Below, in pieces: positions 34,889 to 43,371 of a stretch of 49,872 nucleotides of DNA. A program made the position numbers and the translations under genes. Source of the stretch: Acidobacteriota bacterium (GTDB lineage: Bacteria > Acidobacteriota > Vicinamibacteria > Fen-336); NCBI GenBank assembly GCA_003222275.1, contig QHVJ01000111.1:1-49872 (forward strand). The letters run 5' to 3'. Within the stretch, counting starts at the first letter, position 1. The number at the start of each line of letters is the position of its first letter. The notes below the pieces were generated by a model, which saw only the letters and a list, made by a program, of their open reading frames with translations, was not told the DNA's origin and ran no database searches.

Positions 34889-37681
34889 CTAGCGCTGCTC
34901 CAGCTCGAAGTTGCCGAGGCTCTCCTGGCCGGCGGCGTCGGAGCTGATCTTGCCCGTGATCTTCTGGCCGTCCCACTTCCCGGCGTAGTAGCGCTGGCCG
35001 CGGCCGGCCTGCGCCTCGAAGCGCACGCTGCCGTCCCTTCCCTGCGTGACGTTCGAGAGCGTGACCGTGATCGTCAGCGCTCGCTGATAGGTCAGGGTCC
35101 CGGCGGGCGGAGCGAAGCTGGCGGTCACGAACTTCCGCTCGCCCGACTCGATCTCGCTCCCGGACCAGTCGCCGGCGAGGCGGAGCGGCGGCAGGCTGGT
35201 CGTCGGCGCCGCCGCGGTGGTGGGCTCCCCGGCCGGGGCGGACACCGAAGACGGCACCCGAAGGGCCAGCGTGCGCAGGGCGACCCGCGCGGGCGGCCGG
35301 CCCTGGGCGAGCACGGACCGCGGCACGCCGGCCGCGGCGCTCCTCCGGGCGGCCTCGAAGAGGTCCCCCAGCGGCTTGCCTTCCGGAGACAGGGCGGCGG
35401 CGTATTGAGGCTTCTCGCCCCGCGCGAGGAGCAATACGAGATCGCGGAGAACCGCGCTCCACCACGACGCGAGGCGGCCGGGCGTCGCGGGTCCGCCCCT
35501 GCCCTTCACCTTGGTCCAGTCCTCGTTGTACGCGGCGGCGTCCTCGGGCCGCGCCTCAACGAGCGGCTGGCTCTGGCCGGAAAGGAAGAGGCCGTACCCG
35601 TCGTCCGCGACCCGGACCTCGATGTCGGCATCGCGCGACGCCTTCAGGGCGGCGGCGGCCTCGTTCAGCCGGCGCTGCGTCTCGAACGCACGCTCGAGGG
35701 CCGAGTGCCCGCCCGCCGCGCTCAGGACGAAGGTGGGCCCCAGCGCGGTGGAGATCACGGCATGGAGATGCCCGGCCTCATCCTCGAAAGGCTCGGCTGA
35801 GAAGCGCAGGTCCACGGGGTCAGCGGCCGCCGCGAGGGTGAGGGTCGACTGCCCTACGCTGTCGAGACCCGCGATCCTCAGCTCCAACGGCACGTCCCCC
35901 CCCGGCGCCTCCAGGAACGGCACCACGAACTTGAGCTCCTCCTCGCTGCTCGTCCCGACGACCGCGCGCGTCCCCGCGACGCGCACCACGTCCCTCGCGG
36001 GATCGCGCGTGAAGCCCCGGCCGTGGATCGTCACGATGTCCCCGGCACCGGCGGTCCGCGGCTCGACGGAGAGGATGAGCGGAAGCCGGCCCAGGATGAA
36101 CGGGGCGGGGTTGGAAGGATCGGCGCCCATGGACACGACCACCGGCACCGACGTGCCGGGCGGTCCCGCGATCTGGGGCACCCGCACCTTGATCGTCGAG
36201 CTCGTCACCTCGACGACGGGGACGTCGACGTTCCCGAAGCGCACGGCCGCGCCCTGTCCCCACCCGCTGCCGGCGAGGACGACGTCCTCCCCCGGCATCG
36301 CCACGCTGGGCGAGAGGCCGTGGATCCGCGGCGCCTGGTAGACGGCGATGAGGGACGCGTCCGAGGTGCGCGCGCCGACCGTCACCGTCACCGGCACGCG
36401 GTTGGGCCGGCCGGTGGCGGCCGGCACGTCGGGTACCTCGACCTGCAGCTGCGTGGGCGTCGCGCTGACGACGCGCCCGTCGCGGCTTCCCTCGAAGCGC
36501 ACGAGGTTGCTCGAGGGCGTCGGTGAGAAGTTCTTTCCGGTCACGGTCAATATCTCGCCCACGCGGGCCCGGGAAGGCGCGATGGAGTCGATGGACGGCG
36601 CGCCCATGCCGCGCACGAGGAGGAAGCCGGCGATGGCCACGAGAACGAGCACGCCCGCGCCGATGGCCGCATAGCGGACGAGGGGCGACGCGGCGGCGGG
36701 CCGCCCCGGACGTTGCGCGGGCGCCGGGCGCTCCGGCCGCACGCGCGGCGAGGGCGGCGGCGCCGGCCTTTCCCCGGCCGGGCGGTCGGGACGCCGGGCC
36801 GGCGGGGCCGCATCGGCCTTTGCGGCCGTCGGCGCGGCCGGTCTCGCCGGCGCGGGCGGCGGGGCGGGCACCGCCGGGGGGATCGGAGTCGGAGTCACCG
36901 GCCGGGGCGGGGGCACCGGCGGCGGCGCAACCGTTGGCGGCGGCGCGGGTGCTTGGGGCTCGTCGACGAAGAAGGCGGCATCTTCGGCGAAGGCAGGCTC
37001 ACCGGCGGCCGGAGTCCAGCTCGCCTCCGCGGGCGCGCCCGGCGTATCCACCAGGAACTCGTCCGGCAGAGGCGGAGGCGCACGAAACTCGTCGGCGGCG
37101 GGAGCGGCCGGGACCGGCGATGGTGCGGGAGGTGCCGCCGTCGGCTCCTCCAGGAACGCGAAATCGTCGAGCAGTCCCGCGAGGGGCTCGCCCTCGGAGG
37201 GCGCCGGCGGTGACGCCGCCGGTGGCGGTACCGGGGGCGGCTCGGCGAACGCCAGCTCGTCGTCGCCGATCGAGAAGGCGGACCGCTGATCCTCGGCGGA
37301 GGGGGCGCCATCCGCGACCGGCATCGGCTGGACGCCCTCGAGGTCGCTGGGGCCGCGGTACCGGATCATCACGCTGTCCTCCTCGCCGGGAGGACCGAGC
37401 CAGAGGATGTCGCCGTCGTGGAGCACGGCCTCCCCCTGGACGCGCGAATCGTTGATGAAGATGCCCCGCGAGCTCCGCGTGTCGTAGACCTTGGCCCCCG
37501 CCAGGTCGAGCCAGATCCGCGCATGGATGGGACTCACGCCGGGCAGGTCGAGGCAGAACCGGGAGTCGGGGTCGGAACCGACGAGGATCTCGTCTACGGC
37601 GTCCTCGAGCAGGAGCGTCTTGCCCTTCAGAGGACCGCCGAGGACCGTCAAGCTGGCGCCAGGGGACGGCGCGTCGGGCAT
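34889..37681 (-). CDS. FHA-IPT membrane protein
   Basis: The 930-residue protein has an FHA domain (about 11-108), a Pro/Ala-rich linker (about 120-335), one transmembrane segment (about 336-357) and three IPT/TIG beta-sandwich domains (about 362-448, 450-531, 533-620). The C-terminal domain (about 640-930) I do not recognise. The FHA SxxH motif is kept (SPIHA, His53), but the binding Arg/Gly site is GSDP and the usual NG is Asn77-Asp. FHA should be cytoplasmic, reading phosphothreonine, and the IPT part periplasmic. A Ser/Thr kinase is at 45491-47140. The ATG at 37681 is preferred; the promoter is at 37727-37755. It is a singleton gene. Confidence 0.85.
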   Translation of the reverse strand: MPDAPSPGASLTVLGGPLKGKTLLLEDAVDEILVGSDPDSRFCLDLPGVSPIHARIWLDLAGAKVYDTRSSRGIFINDSRVQGEAVLHDGDILWLGPPGEEDSVMIRYRGPSDLEGVQPMPVADGAPSAEDQRSAFSIGDDELAFAEPPPVPPPAASPPAPSEGEPLAGLLDDFAFLEEPTAAPPAPSPVPAAPAADEFRAPPPLPDEFLVDTPGAPAEASWTPAAGEPAFAEDAAFFVDEPQAPAPPPTVAPPPVPPPRPVTPTPIPPAVPAPPPAPARPAAPTAAKADAAPPARRPDRPAGERPAPPPSPRVRPERPAPAQRPGRPAAASPLVRYAAIGAGVLVLVAIAGFLLVRGMGAPSIDSIAPSRARVGEILTVTGKNFSPTPSSNLVRFEGSRDGRVVSATPTQLQVEVPDVPAATGRPNRVPVTVTVGARTSDASLIAVYQAPRIHGLSPSVAMPGEDVVLAGSGWGQGAAVRFGNVDVPVVEVTSSTIKVRVPQIAGPPGTSVPVVVSMGADPSNPAPFILGRLPLILSVEPRTAGAGDIVTIHGRGFTRDPARDVVRVAGTRAVVGTSSEEELKFVVPFLEAPGGDVPLELRIAGLDSVGQSTLTLAAAADPVDLRFSAEPFEDEAGHLHAVISTALGPTFVLSAAGGHSALERAFETQRRLNEAAAALKASRDADIEVRVADDGYGLFLSGQSQPLVEARPEDAAAYNEDWTKVKGRGGPATPGRLASWWSAVLRDLVLLLARGEKPQYAAALSPEGKPLGDLFEAARRSAAAGVPRSVLAQGRPPARVALRTLALRVPSSVSAPAGEPTTAAAPTTSLPPLRLAGDWSGSEIESGERKFVTASFAPPAGTLTYQRALTITVTLSNVTQGRDGSVRFEAQAGRGQRYYAGKWDGQKITGKISSDAAGQESLGNFELEQR

Positions 37682-37726
37682 CGCTCTCTCGGCCCGCACG
37701 CCGCGGGCTCCTTCGCCGGTGATGGG

Positions 37727-37755
37727 ATTCTAGGCTGCGCCACCCAGAGGGTCAA
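37727..37755 (-). promoter_or_regulatory. Strong sigma70-type promoter for the FHA gene
   Basis: On minus, TTGACC (37755-37750) and TAGAAT (37732-37727) are exactly 17 bases apart, each one base from consensus. Transcription would start near 37720, leaving a 39-base leader. Confidence 0.7.
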
Positions 37756-37777
37756 GGAGAAGACCCCGGGGGCGCGC

Positions 37778-37786
37778 TGCTATAAT
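37778..37786 (+). promoter_or_regulatory. Extended -10 promoter for the DUF2203 gene
   Basis: TGCTATAAT is a perfect extended -10 (TGnTATAAT), which can work without a -35. It is 48 bases before the ATG at 37835 and 22 bases from the divergent FHA -35 box. Confidence 0.6.
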
Positions 37787-37834
37787 CGCGGCCGAGGCCG
37801 CCGCCTCGAGTTCCCGTCGCATTCGGGAGGCACG

Positions 37835-38176
37835 ATGCCGGAGGATCACTCCGGAAAGAAGGTCTTCTCCTACGACGAGGCCGTCGCCCTCCTGCCCGAA
37901 GTCCGCCGACTGACGGACGCGGCCTATCGACAGGTGGCCGACCTCGGGGCGAGCACGTCGGGGGGCGTGGGGACGGCGGAGGTCCAGGGCCGGATCGAGG
38001 AGATCATCGGCGTCTGGGCCCAGACGCTGATGGAGAAGGGCATCGAGGTGAAGGGCCTCTGGCTGGTCGACTTCGACAACGGTTCGGGGTATTACTGCTG
38101 GCGCTATCCGGAGGAGGGCTTGCAGTTCTACCATTCCTACGAGGACGGGTTCGGCGGGCGCATGCGGATCCAGTGA
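37835..38176 (+). CDS. DUF2203 family protein
   Basis: This 113-residue soluble protein matches DUF2203: FSYDEAVALLPEVRRLTDAAY at the start, VKGLWLVDFDN in the middle, and YCWRYPEEGLQFYH near the end. Family members are small cytoplasmic proteins without a known role. GGGAGG precedes the ATG at 37835. Two genes, this one and the small membrane protein 13 bases later, form a short plus-strand unit behind an extended -10 promoter. Confidence 0.85.
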   Translation: MPEDHSGKKVFSYDEAVALLPEVRRLTDAAYRQVADLGASTSGGVGTAEVQGRIEEIIGVWAQTLMEKGIEVKGLWLVDFDNGSGYYCWRYPEEGLQFYHSYEDGFGGRMRIQ

Positions 38177-38189
38177 GGGCCGGGAGGCC

Positions 38190-38423
38190 ATGAGCACGGT
38201 CATCGAGTTCCTGTTCATCCTCGTCGTCCCCCTCGTCATCGTCGGCGGCGGCCTGGCGACGCTGTTCGCCATCGGTGCCCTCTTCGACGCGCTCGAGAAT
38301 CCGGGTGAGCTGAAGGGCCGCGTGGAGCGACTCTTCCGCCGGCCGCCGAAGGACCCGAAAATCCCCGGCCCCGGCCACTACTACAAGCCCTACTGGCAGC
38401 CGCCGAAACCGAAAACGCCCTAG
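38190..38423 (+). CDS. Small single-pass membrane protein
   Basis: The product is 77 residues, with one long hydrophobic segment (about 5-35) and a Pro/Lys-rich tail containing YYKPYWQPPKPK. GGGAGG lies directly upstream. It follows DUF2203 by 13 bases and shares the palindromic CTAG at 38420-38423 with the convergent P450 gene, so the two stop codons overlap. I do not recognise a family. It may be a membrane adaptor, but that is a guess from topology only. Confidence 0.65.
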   Translation: MSTVIEFLFILVVPLVIVGGGLATLFAIGALFDALENPGELKGRVERLFRRPPKDPKIPGPGHYYKPYWQPPKPKTP

Positions 38424-39790
38424 CGGCGGCGTTCCCCTCTCATCGGCACGCCCCTCCGCGGCCTCAGCGTGATGAGGGCCTGCGGCTCGACGCGCGCCGT
38501 CGAGTCGAGGCGGAAACGCCAGCGCTGCGCCAGCGTGGAGAGTACGAGCACCCCCTCCATCCACGCGAAGGGCTCGCCGATGCACTGGCGCGCGCCGCCG
38601 CCGAACGGGAAGTAGGCGAACTTCGGCCGCGACGCCTTTGCCTCCGGGGTGAAGCGCGTCGGATCGAAGCGCAGCGGGTCCGGAAAGAACCGTGGGTCGC
38701 GCTGGATCAAGTACGGGCTCATCAAGACGAGCGCGTCGACGGGGATCGCGATGCCGCCCAGGACCTGGTCATGCCGCGACCGGCGGCCGAGTCCCCACGC
38801 CGGCGGGTAGAGGCGCATCGACTCCGCGAGCACCATCTCGGCGTAGCGCAGCCGCGGGAGGTCCTCGAAGACGGGGCGCCGGCCGCCGAGCACCGTGTCG
38901 ATCTCCTCGTGCAGTAGCACCTCCGCCTCCGGGTTGTGCGCGAGCAGGTACCACGTCCAGCTGAGGGCGTTCGCGGTCGTCTCGTGGCCGGCGAGGAAAA
39001 GCGTCATCACCTCGTCGCGGAGCTGGGTATCGCTCATCCGGCTGCCGTCCTCGTCGCGCGCCATCAGCAGCATCGAGAGCAGGTCGCCGCGGTCCTCGCC
39101 CGACCGGCGGCGGTCCTCGATCATCCGGTAGACCACCTTGTCCAGCCGGTCGCGGGCGCGCTCGAAGCGCCGCGTGGCCGGCAGCGGAAGGCGGTGCAGC
39201 AACCCGGCGAAGGGCAGAACGAAGCGGGGGAAGACGGAGATGACGTCGGTGAGCGCCTCGCCGATCTCCGCGGACTCCGATCCGACGTCGGCGTCGCACA
39301 TGGTCTTGGCCGCCACCGCGAGGGTGAGCCCCATCATCGCGGCGTGCATGTCGAAGAGCGCGCCCTCCCGCAGCCCCTCCCCGCACCGGGCCGCGTAGTC
39401 GGCCATCACGGTGGCATACGAGCCGATCCGTTGCCGGTGGAACGCCGGCTGCGAGAGACGCCGCTGGCGCGTGTGGACGTCCCCTTCGCTCGTGAGAAGG
39501 CCCTCGCCGAGGAAGCGCTTGGCCCACTGCAACCCCGCTCCCTTCGCGTAATCGTGCTGGTTGGTGACGAGCACGTCCCGGATGAGGTCGGGGTGCTTGG
39601 CGAGGAAGACGTCCTGCCGCCAGAGCCGGTAATAGACGAGATCTCCCGGCTCCCGCGCCATCCGCTTCACGAAGGCGAGGGGATCGCCCTGGAGCCGGTG
39701 CAGGGTGTTGACCAGCTGCGCCGCCGCCCCCTTCTTCTCCACCACCGGAACCGGCGGGTGAGCCGCCGTAGAATCAGGGTTCAGGTCCAT
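38420..39790 (-). CDS. Cytochrome P450
   Basis: The 456-residue P450 has the I-helix AGHETT (267-272), K-helix ESMR (323-326), the PERF-like FDPTRF, and the heme-binding loop FGGGARQCIG (396-405) with Cys403 as the iron ligand. It is a stand-alone enzyme needing separate redox partners; an FNR-like gene is at 28835, but no ferredoxin is seen. The layout resembles bacterial class-I fatty-acid or alkane hydroxylating P450s of the CYP102/CYP4-like clan, but the substrate is not predictable. The start at 39790 is chosen over 39802: TTCACC-16-CATAAT upstream would put transcription at about 39794. The stop shares a CTAG with the neighbouring gene. Confidence 0.93.
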   Translation of the reverse strand: MDLNPDSTAAHPPVPVVEKKGAAAQLVNTLHRLQGDPLAFVKRMAREPGDLVYYRLWRQDVFLAKHPDLIRDVLVTNQHDYAKGAGLQWAKRFLGEGLLTSEGDVHTRQRRLSQPAFHRQRIGSYATVMADYAARCGEGLREGALFDMHAAMMGLTLAVAAKTMCDADVGSESAEIGEALTDVISVFPRFVLPFAGLLHRLPLPATRRFERARDRLDKVVYRMIEDRRRSGEDRGDLLSMLLMARDEDGSRMSDTQLRDEVMTLFLAGHETTANALSWTWYLLAHNPEAEVLLHEEIDTVLGGRRPVFEDLPRLRYAEMVLAESMRLYPPAWGLGRRSRHDQVLGGIAIPVDALVLMSPYLIQRDPRFFPDPLRFDPTRFTPEAKASRPKFAYFPFGGGARQCIGEPFAWMEGVLVLSTLAQRWRFRLDSTARVEPQALITLRPRRGVPMRGERRR

Positions 39791-39800
39791 GGCTGGCGGC

Positions 39801-39828
39801 ATTATGAGGGGAGAACAGCCCAGGTGAA
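39801..39828 (-). promoter_or_regulatory. Candidate promoter for the P450 gene
   Basis: On minus, TTCACC (39828-39823) and CATAAT (39806-39801) are 16 bases apart. The -10 ends ten bases before the ATG at 39790. The -35 overlaps the GTG start of the divergent M20 gene (39824). Confidence 0.4.
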
Positions 39829-40978
39829 TCATCTCGAGTGGTGCCGGCCGCGGACGGGAGAGATGGCGGCGCTGCTCGAAGAGCTCGTCGGCATCGAGTC
39901 GCCCTCGACCGACCCCGCGGGGGTGGCGGAGCTGGCGCGGCGCCTGGAGCGGGAGCTGGAGCCTCTCGGCCTGAAGGTCGAGCTGCTGCCGGTCGCGGGG
40001 GCGGGACCGATCCTGCGTGCCCGCGTCCCGCCGCACGACGGGAGCGAGCCGCGCCCGGTCATGCTTCTCGGCCACCTGGACACGGTGTGGCCCCTCGGCA
40101 CCGTGGCCGCGCGGCCGGTTCGCGTCGACGGCGATCGGCTCTACGGTCCGGGCGCCTACGACATGAAGGCCGGCCTGGTGGTCGTGGTCTATGCGCTGCG
40201 CGCGCTCCGGACGCGCGGACCGCTCCCGCCGGTCACCGTCTTCCTGACGCCGCTCGAAGAGGTGGATGGGGGCCCCTACCTCGCCCAGATGGAAGCGGCG
40301 ATGAAGGACGCGGGGGCGGTGCTCGGGTTCGAGCCCGCGTGGCCGGGAGGCGCGGTCAAGACCGAGCGCAAGGGCTCGGGCTCTTTCGTCGTCCGCGCGC
40401 GCGGCCGCGCCGCCCACGCGGGCGCCGACCTCACCCGGGGGGCCAACGCGATCCTCGAGCTGGCCCATCAGGCCGTGCGCGCCTCCGCGCTCACGGACCT
40501 CAAGCGCGGCCTCACCGTGAACGTCGGGGTGATCCGCGGGGGCATCCGGCCCAACGTCGTGCCCGACCACGCCGAGGCGGAGTTCGACGTGCGCTTCCGG
40601 ACGCTCGCCGACGGCCACCGCGCGGAAGAAGCGTTCCACGCCCTGGAGCCCGTGGTCCCCGGCGTCTCCCTCGAGGTGATCGGGGGCGTGCACTACCCGC
40701 CGCTGGAGCGCGGGCCGCACGTGGTGGCGGTCTACGACCAGGCGCGGCGGGTCGCGCGCGAGATGGGAATGGATCTCGACGAGGTCGCCAGCGGCGGCGC
40801 CAGCGAAGCGTCCTTCGCCGCCGCCCTCGGCGTGCCGACGCTGGACGGCATGGGGGCGGATGGCGACGGCGCCCACGCCGTCGACGAGCACGTGATCGTC
40901 TCCTCGCTCCCCGAGCGCGCCGCCCTCGCCGCCGGGTTGATAGCCCGGCTCAGCGAAGGCGCTCTCTCACGACGGTAG
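39824..40978 (+). CDS. M20-family metallopeptidase (glutamate-carboxypeptidase/CPG2-like)
   Basis: This 384-residue M20 peptidase has His84-xx-Asp86 in LLGHLDTVWP, Asp113 in YDMKAG, the catalytic/metal Glu145-Glu146 in PLEEVDGG, Glu170 in GFEPAW and His in VDEHVIVSS. The lid domain lies between, marked by GRAAHAGADLTRGANAI. It should hydrolyse C-terminal amino acids (often Glu) or acyl amino acids. The start is GTG at 39824, with GGGGAG upstream. There is no signal peptide. It is divergent from the P450 gene with 33 bases between starts. The substrate is not certain. Confidence 0.9.
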   Translation: MNHLEWCRPRTGEMAALLEELVGIESPSTDPAGVAELARRLERELEPLGLKVELLPVAGAGPILRARVPPHDGSEPRPVMLLGHLDTVWPLGTVAARPVRVDGDRLYGPGAYDMKAGLVVVVYALRALRTRGPLPPVTVFLTPLEEVDGGPYLAQMEAAMKDAGAVLGFEPAWPGGAVKTERKGSGSFVVRARGRAAHAGADLTRGANAILELAHQAVRASALTDLKRGLTVNVGVIRGGIRPNVVPDHAEAEFDVRFRTLADGHRAEEAFHALEPVVPGVSLEVIGGVHYPPLERGPHVVAVYDQARRVAREMGMDLDEVASGGASEASFAAALGVPTLDGMGADGDGAHAVDEHVIVSSLPERAALAAGLIARLSEGALSRR

Positions 40979-40992
40979 TTCTGGACCGGCTC

Positions 40993-41137
40993 TTCCACGC
41001 AGAGGCCGCAGAGGAACGCAGAGGCCGCAGAGACCGAAAAGCAATACAAGTTCGGTGCGCGCAGCGCCCTCGCGCCTTCCCATTCCCTTACGTTCTCTGC
41101 GACCTCTGCGTTCTTCTCTGCGGCCTCTGCGTGGAAA
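40993..41137. repeat. Long inverted repeat built from GCAGAG units, between convergent genes
   Basis: The left arm (40993-41033) reads TTCCACGCAGAGGCCGCAG, then AACGCAGAGGCCGCAGAGA. The right arm (41094-41137) is nearly its exact complement, ending CGGCCTCTGCGTGGAAA. The arms pair over about 40 bases with few mismatches around a 60-base spacer. It lies between the M20 gene and kbl, which converge. It is the second element of this kind in the window, with GCAGAG where the one at 3099-3225 has GCGGAG. Confidence 0.8.
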
Positions 41138-41145
41138 GGCAACGC

Positions 41146-42360
41146 CTAGCTCTTCAGCACTCCGAGCGAGCGGCCGACCTTCGTGAACGCCGCCACCGCC
41201 CGGTCGATGTGGGCGGGCGTGTGGGCGGCCGAGAGCTGGACACGGATGCGGGAGAGGCCTCGGGGCACCACCGGGAAGAAGAAGCCCTTCACGTAGACGC
41301 CTTCGTCCAGGAGCGCCCGGGCGAAGCGCTGCGCCAGCGGCGCGTCGTCGGGGGCGAAGCGCGAGAACATGATGGGCACGATGGGATGGACCCCGGGCCG
41401 GATCTCGAAGCCCGCCTCGGCCATCCGCTGCCGGAACGCCCGCGTGTTGCTCTCGAGCCGGTCGCGCAGCTCGGTGCCGCGGGAGAGCAGATCGAGCGCC
41501 CGCAGCGTCGCCCCCACGACCACCGGCGCGAGGGTGTTCGAGAAGAGGTAGGGCCGGCTGCGCTGCCGCAACAGGTCGACGATCTCCTTCCGCGCCGCGA
41601 TGCAGCCGCCCGACGCGCCGCCGAGCGCCTTGCCGAAGGTGGTCGTGAGGATGTCGACGCGGCCCGCGACGCCGCAGTGCTCGGGGGTGCCCCGCCCCGT
41701 CTTCCCCATGAAGCCGGTGGCGTGAGAGTCGTCGACGAGCACGAGCGCCCGGTGCCGGTCGGCGAGGTCGCAGATCTCCTTCAGCGGGGCGACGTCGCCG
41801 TCCATCGAGAAGACGCCGTCGGTGACGACGAGGCGGAAGCGGGCGCCGGCGGCTTCCTTCAGCTTCGCATCGAGGTCCTCCATGTCGGCGTGCTCGTAGA
41901 GGTAGCGCTTCGCCTTGCACAGGCGGACGCCGTCGATGATCGACGCGTGGTTGAGGCGGTCGGTCACGATCGCGTCGGCCTCGCCGAGGAGGGGCTCGAA
42001 GACCCCGCCGTTGGCGTCGAAGCACGCCACGTAGAGGATGGCGTCGTCCATCCCGAGGAAGGCGGCCACCTTCTTCTCCAGCTCGAGGTGGAGCGCTTGC
42101 GTCCCGCAGATGAACCGCACGCTCGACAGCCCGTAGCCCCACTCGTCCAGCGTCCGGTGCGCGGAGGCGAGAAGGTCGGGGTGCCCCGAGAGGCCGAGGT
42201 AGTTGTTGGCGCAGAAGTTCAGGACCGGCCCTTCCCGGCCCTGGACGCGGATCTCGGGGCCCTGGGGCCCGAGGATCGGCCATTCCTCCTTCCACAGGCC
42301 CTGCTCGCGGATCTGCTTCAGCTCGCCGGCGAGAAACTCGGGGAAGCGATTGTCTGCCAT
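41146..42360 (-). CDS. kbl: Glycine C-acetyltransferase (2-amino-3-ketobutyrate CoA ligase)
   Basis: This 404-residue PLP-dependent enzyme makes or cleaves 2-amino-3-ketobutyrate (glycine + acetyl-CoA). It shows [15 protein letters not shown], the active-site Lys244 in [17 protein letters not shown] (210-216) and the family [13 protein letters not shown]. Threonine dehydrogenase (tdh), its usual partner, is not beside it. Instead it is last in a minus-strand unit after an OM barrel and two ferritin-like genes. The ATG at 42360 shares its A with the preceding stop (TGATG). A TTG two codons earlier is a less likely start. Confidence 0.93.
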   Translation of the reverse strand: MADNRFPEFLAGELKQIREQGLWKEEWPILGPQGPEIRVQGREGPVLNFCANNYLGLSGHPDLLASAHRTLDEWGYGLSSVRFICGTQALHLELEKKVAAFLGMDDAILYVACFDANGGVFEPLLGEADAIVTDRLNHASIIDGVRLCKAKRYLYEHADMEDLDAKLKEAAGARFRLVVTDGVFSMDGDVAPLKEICDLADRHRALVLVDDSHATGFMGKTGRGTPEHCGVAGRVDILTTTFGKALGGASGGCIAARKEIVDLLRQRSRPYLFSNTLAPVVVGATLRALDLLSRGTELRDRLESNTRAFRQRMAEAGFEIRPGVHPIVPIMFSRFAPDDAPLAQRFARALLDEGVYVKGFFFPVVPRGLSRIRVQLSAAHTPAHIDRAVAAFTKVGRSLGVLKS

Positions 42361-42878
42361 CAATAGATCCTGAACCCCAGGACGCGGCGCCAGACGGTCA
42401 TGTGTCGCACCTCGTCCACGAGGATGAAAGCGGCGGAGAGCAGGTAGTCGCGGGTGTCGATGTGGCTGATGAGCGCCGTATAGGCCTCCTGCGCCGCCAC
42501 CTCGATCTGGAGAGCCTGGCGCACGAAGCCGTCTCCCGGCTCGAGCGGGCCCAGATCGTAATGGGCACGCGCTTCGGGCGGACGGCCTCCCCGCTCCCGG
42601 GAGATGGCGATCTGCGTATCGCGGTGGCCGACGTGGTCGCCCCGGAACTCCACCGCACGGTCGCGCAGCCCGGGAGGGAAGAGCCCGCGCTGCAGCCCGG
42701 TGTCGTAGACCGCAATGGCGTGGTGCTCGATGACGAGCGCGGCGTCGAGGATCGCAAAGTCCGTTTCCTGCCCGCGGGGCAGCGCCTCTCCCCGGCCCTC
42801 GATGAGGCTCAGCACGGCCGGGACCACCCCGGCCGCGCGTGCGATCCGGACGACGAATCGCCGCCTGCCGTCACGCAC
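42360..42878 (-). CDS. DUF4439/ferritin-like di-iron protein with Tat-like signal
   Basis: The product is 172 residues. A twin-Arg-like N-terminus ([15 protein letters not shown]) suggests Tat export. A four-helix ferritin-like bundle follows with a full set of possible iron ligands: Glu51-His52-His53, Glu77, His82, His85, Glu126, Glu131, Glu156 and His159 (EVRH). The fold matches ferritin-like domain families such as DUF4439. It may be an iron- or oxygen-handling periplasmic protein. It overlaps the upstream Tat protein by eight bases and kbl by one base (TGATG). The di-iron claim follows from motif layout. Confidence 0.75.
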   Translation of the reverse strand: MRDGRRRFVVRIARAAGVVPAVLSLIEGRGEALPRGQETDFAILDAALVIEHHAIAVYDTGLQRGLFPPGLRDRAVEFRGDHVGHRDTQIAISRERGGRPPEARAHYDLGPLEPGDGFVRQALQIEVAAQEAYTALISHIDTRDYLLSAAFILVDEVRHMTVWRRVLGFRIY

Positions 42879-43371
42879 GCAGCTCCTCCGCCTCGATCCA
42901 GAGATCGATCACCGTCAGCTGACGCGAGGCGTCGACCAGGTGCCGAGCCAGCACCGCGACGGCGCCGGCGTCTCCGAGCGCGGGCAGGCCTTCGGCGTGG
43001 GCGTGGACGAGCTCCTGCTGCGCCTCGCGAAGAGCGGCGAGCGAGAGGTCCGGCGGCGGCGGCGCCGGCGCCGAGGACGCGGGGAGCTTCAGGCGGTGGC
43101 GGAGCTTGTCCCGGTCGGGGCGATGCCCGGCCTGGTCCGAGGCGACGCTGTCTGCGAATGCCTGTGCGCCCGCGATCGCGCGCGCGATGGCGGCGAGCCG
43201 GCCCGCCACCTCGACCTCGCGGCGGTCGATCGTGTCGAGGACCTCGGAAGCGGAGGCGTATTCCGTGGCCCGGACCGCCGCGGGCCGCCCGAGGCAAACG
43301 AGCGGAGCCGCCGCGGCCCCGCGCAGGAATCGGCGCCTACCAGTGGATGCCAAGGCCAGAGCTGAAGGCAT
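42871..43371 (-). CDS. Tat-exported helical (ferritin-like, degenerate) protein
   Basis: The product is 166 residues. The signal STGRRRFLRGAAAAPLVCLG is a Tat motif. The mature part is helical, with an EREVE-type first helix and a Pro-rich linker (SSAPAPPPPDL). It resembles the first protein of a pair of ferritin-like genes but keeps few metal-type residues. The ATG at 43371 overlaps the upstream barrel gene by 35 bases; an in-frame TTG at 43353 would cut that overlap to 17 and keep the Tat motif. It is coupled to the DUF4439-like gene (8-base overlap). The family is uncertain. Confidence 0.6.
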   Translation of the reverse strand: MPSALALASTGRRRFLRGAAAAPLVCLGRPAAVRATEYASASEVLDTIDRREVEVAGRLAAIARAIAGAQAFADSVASDQAGHRPDRDKLRHRLKLPASSAPAPPPPDLSLAALREAQQELVHAHAEGLPALGDAGAVAVLARHLVDASRQLTVIDLWIEAEELRA

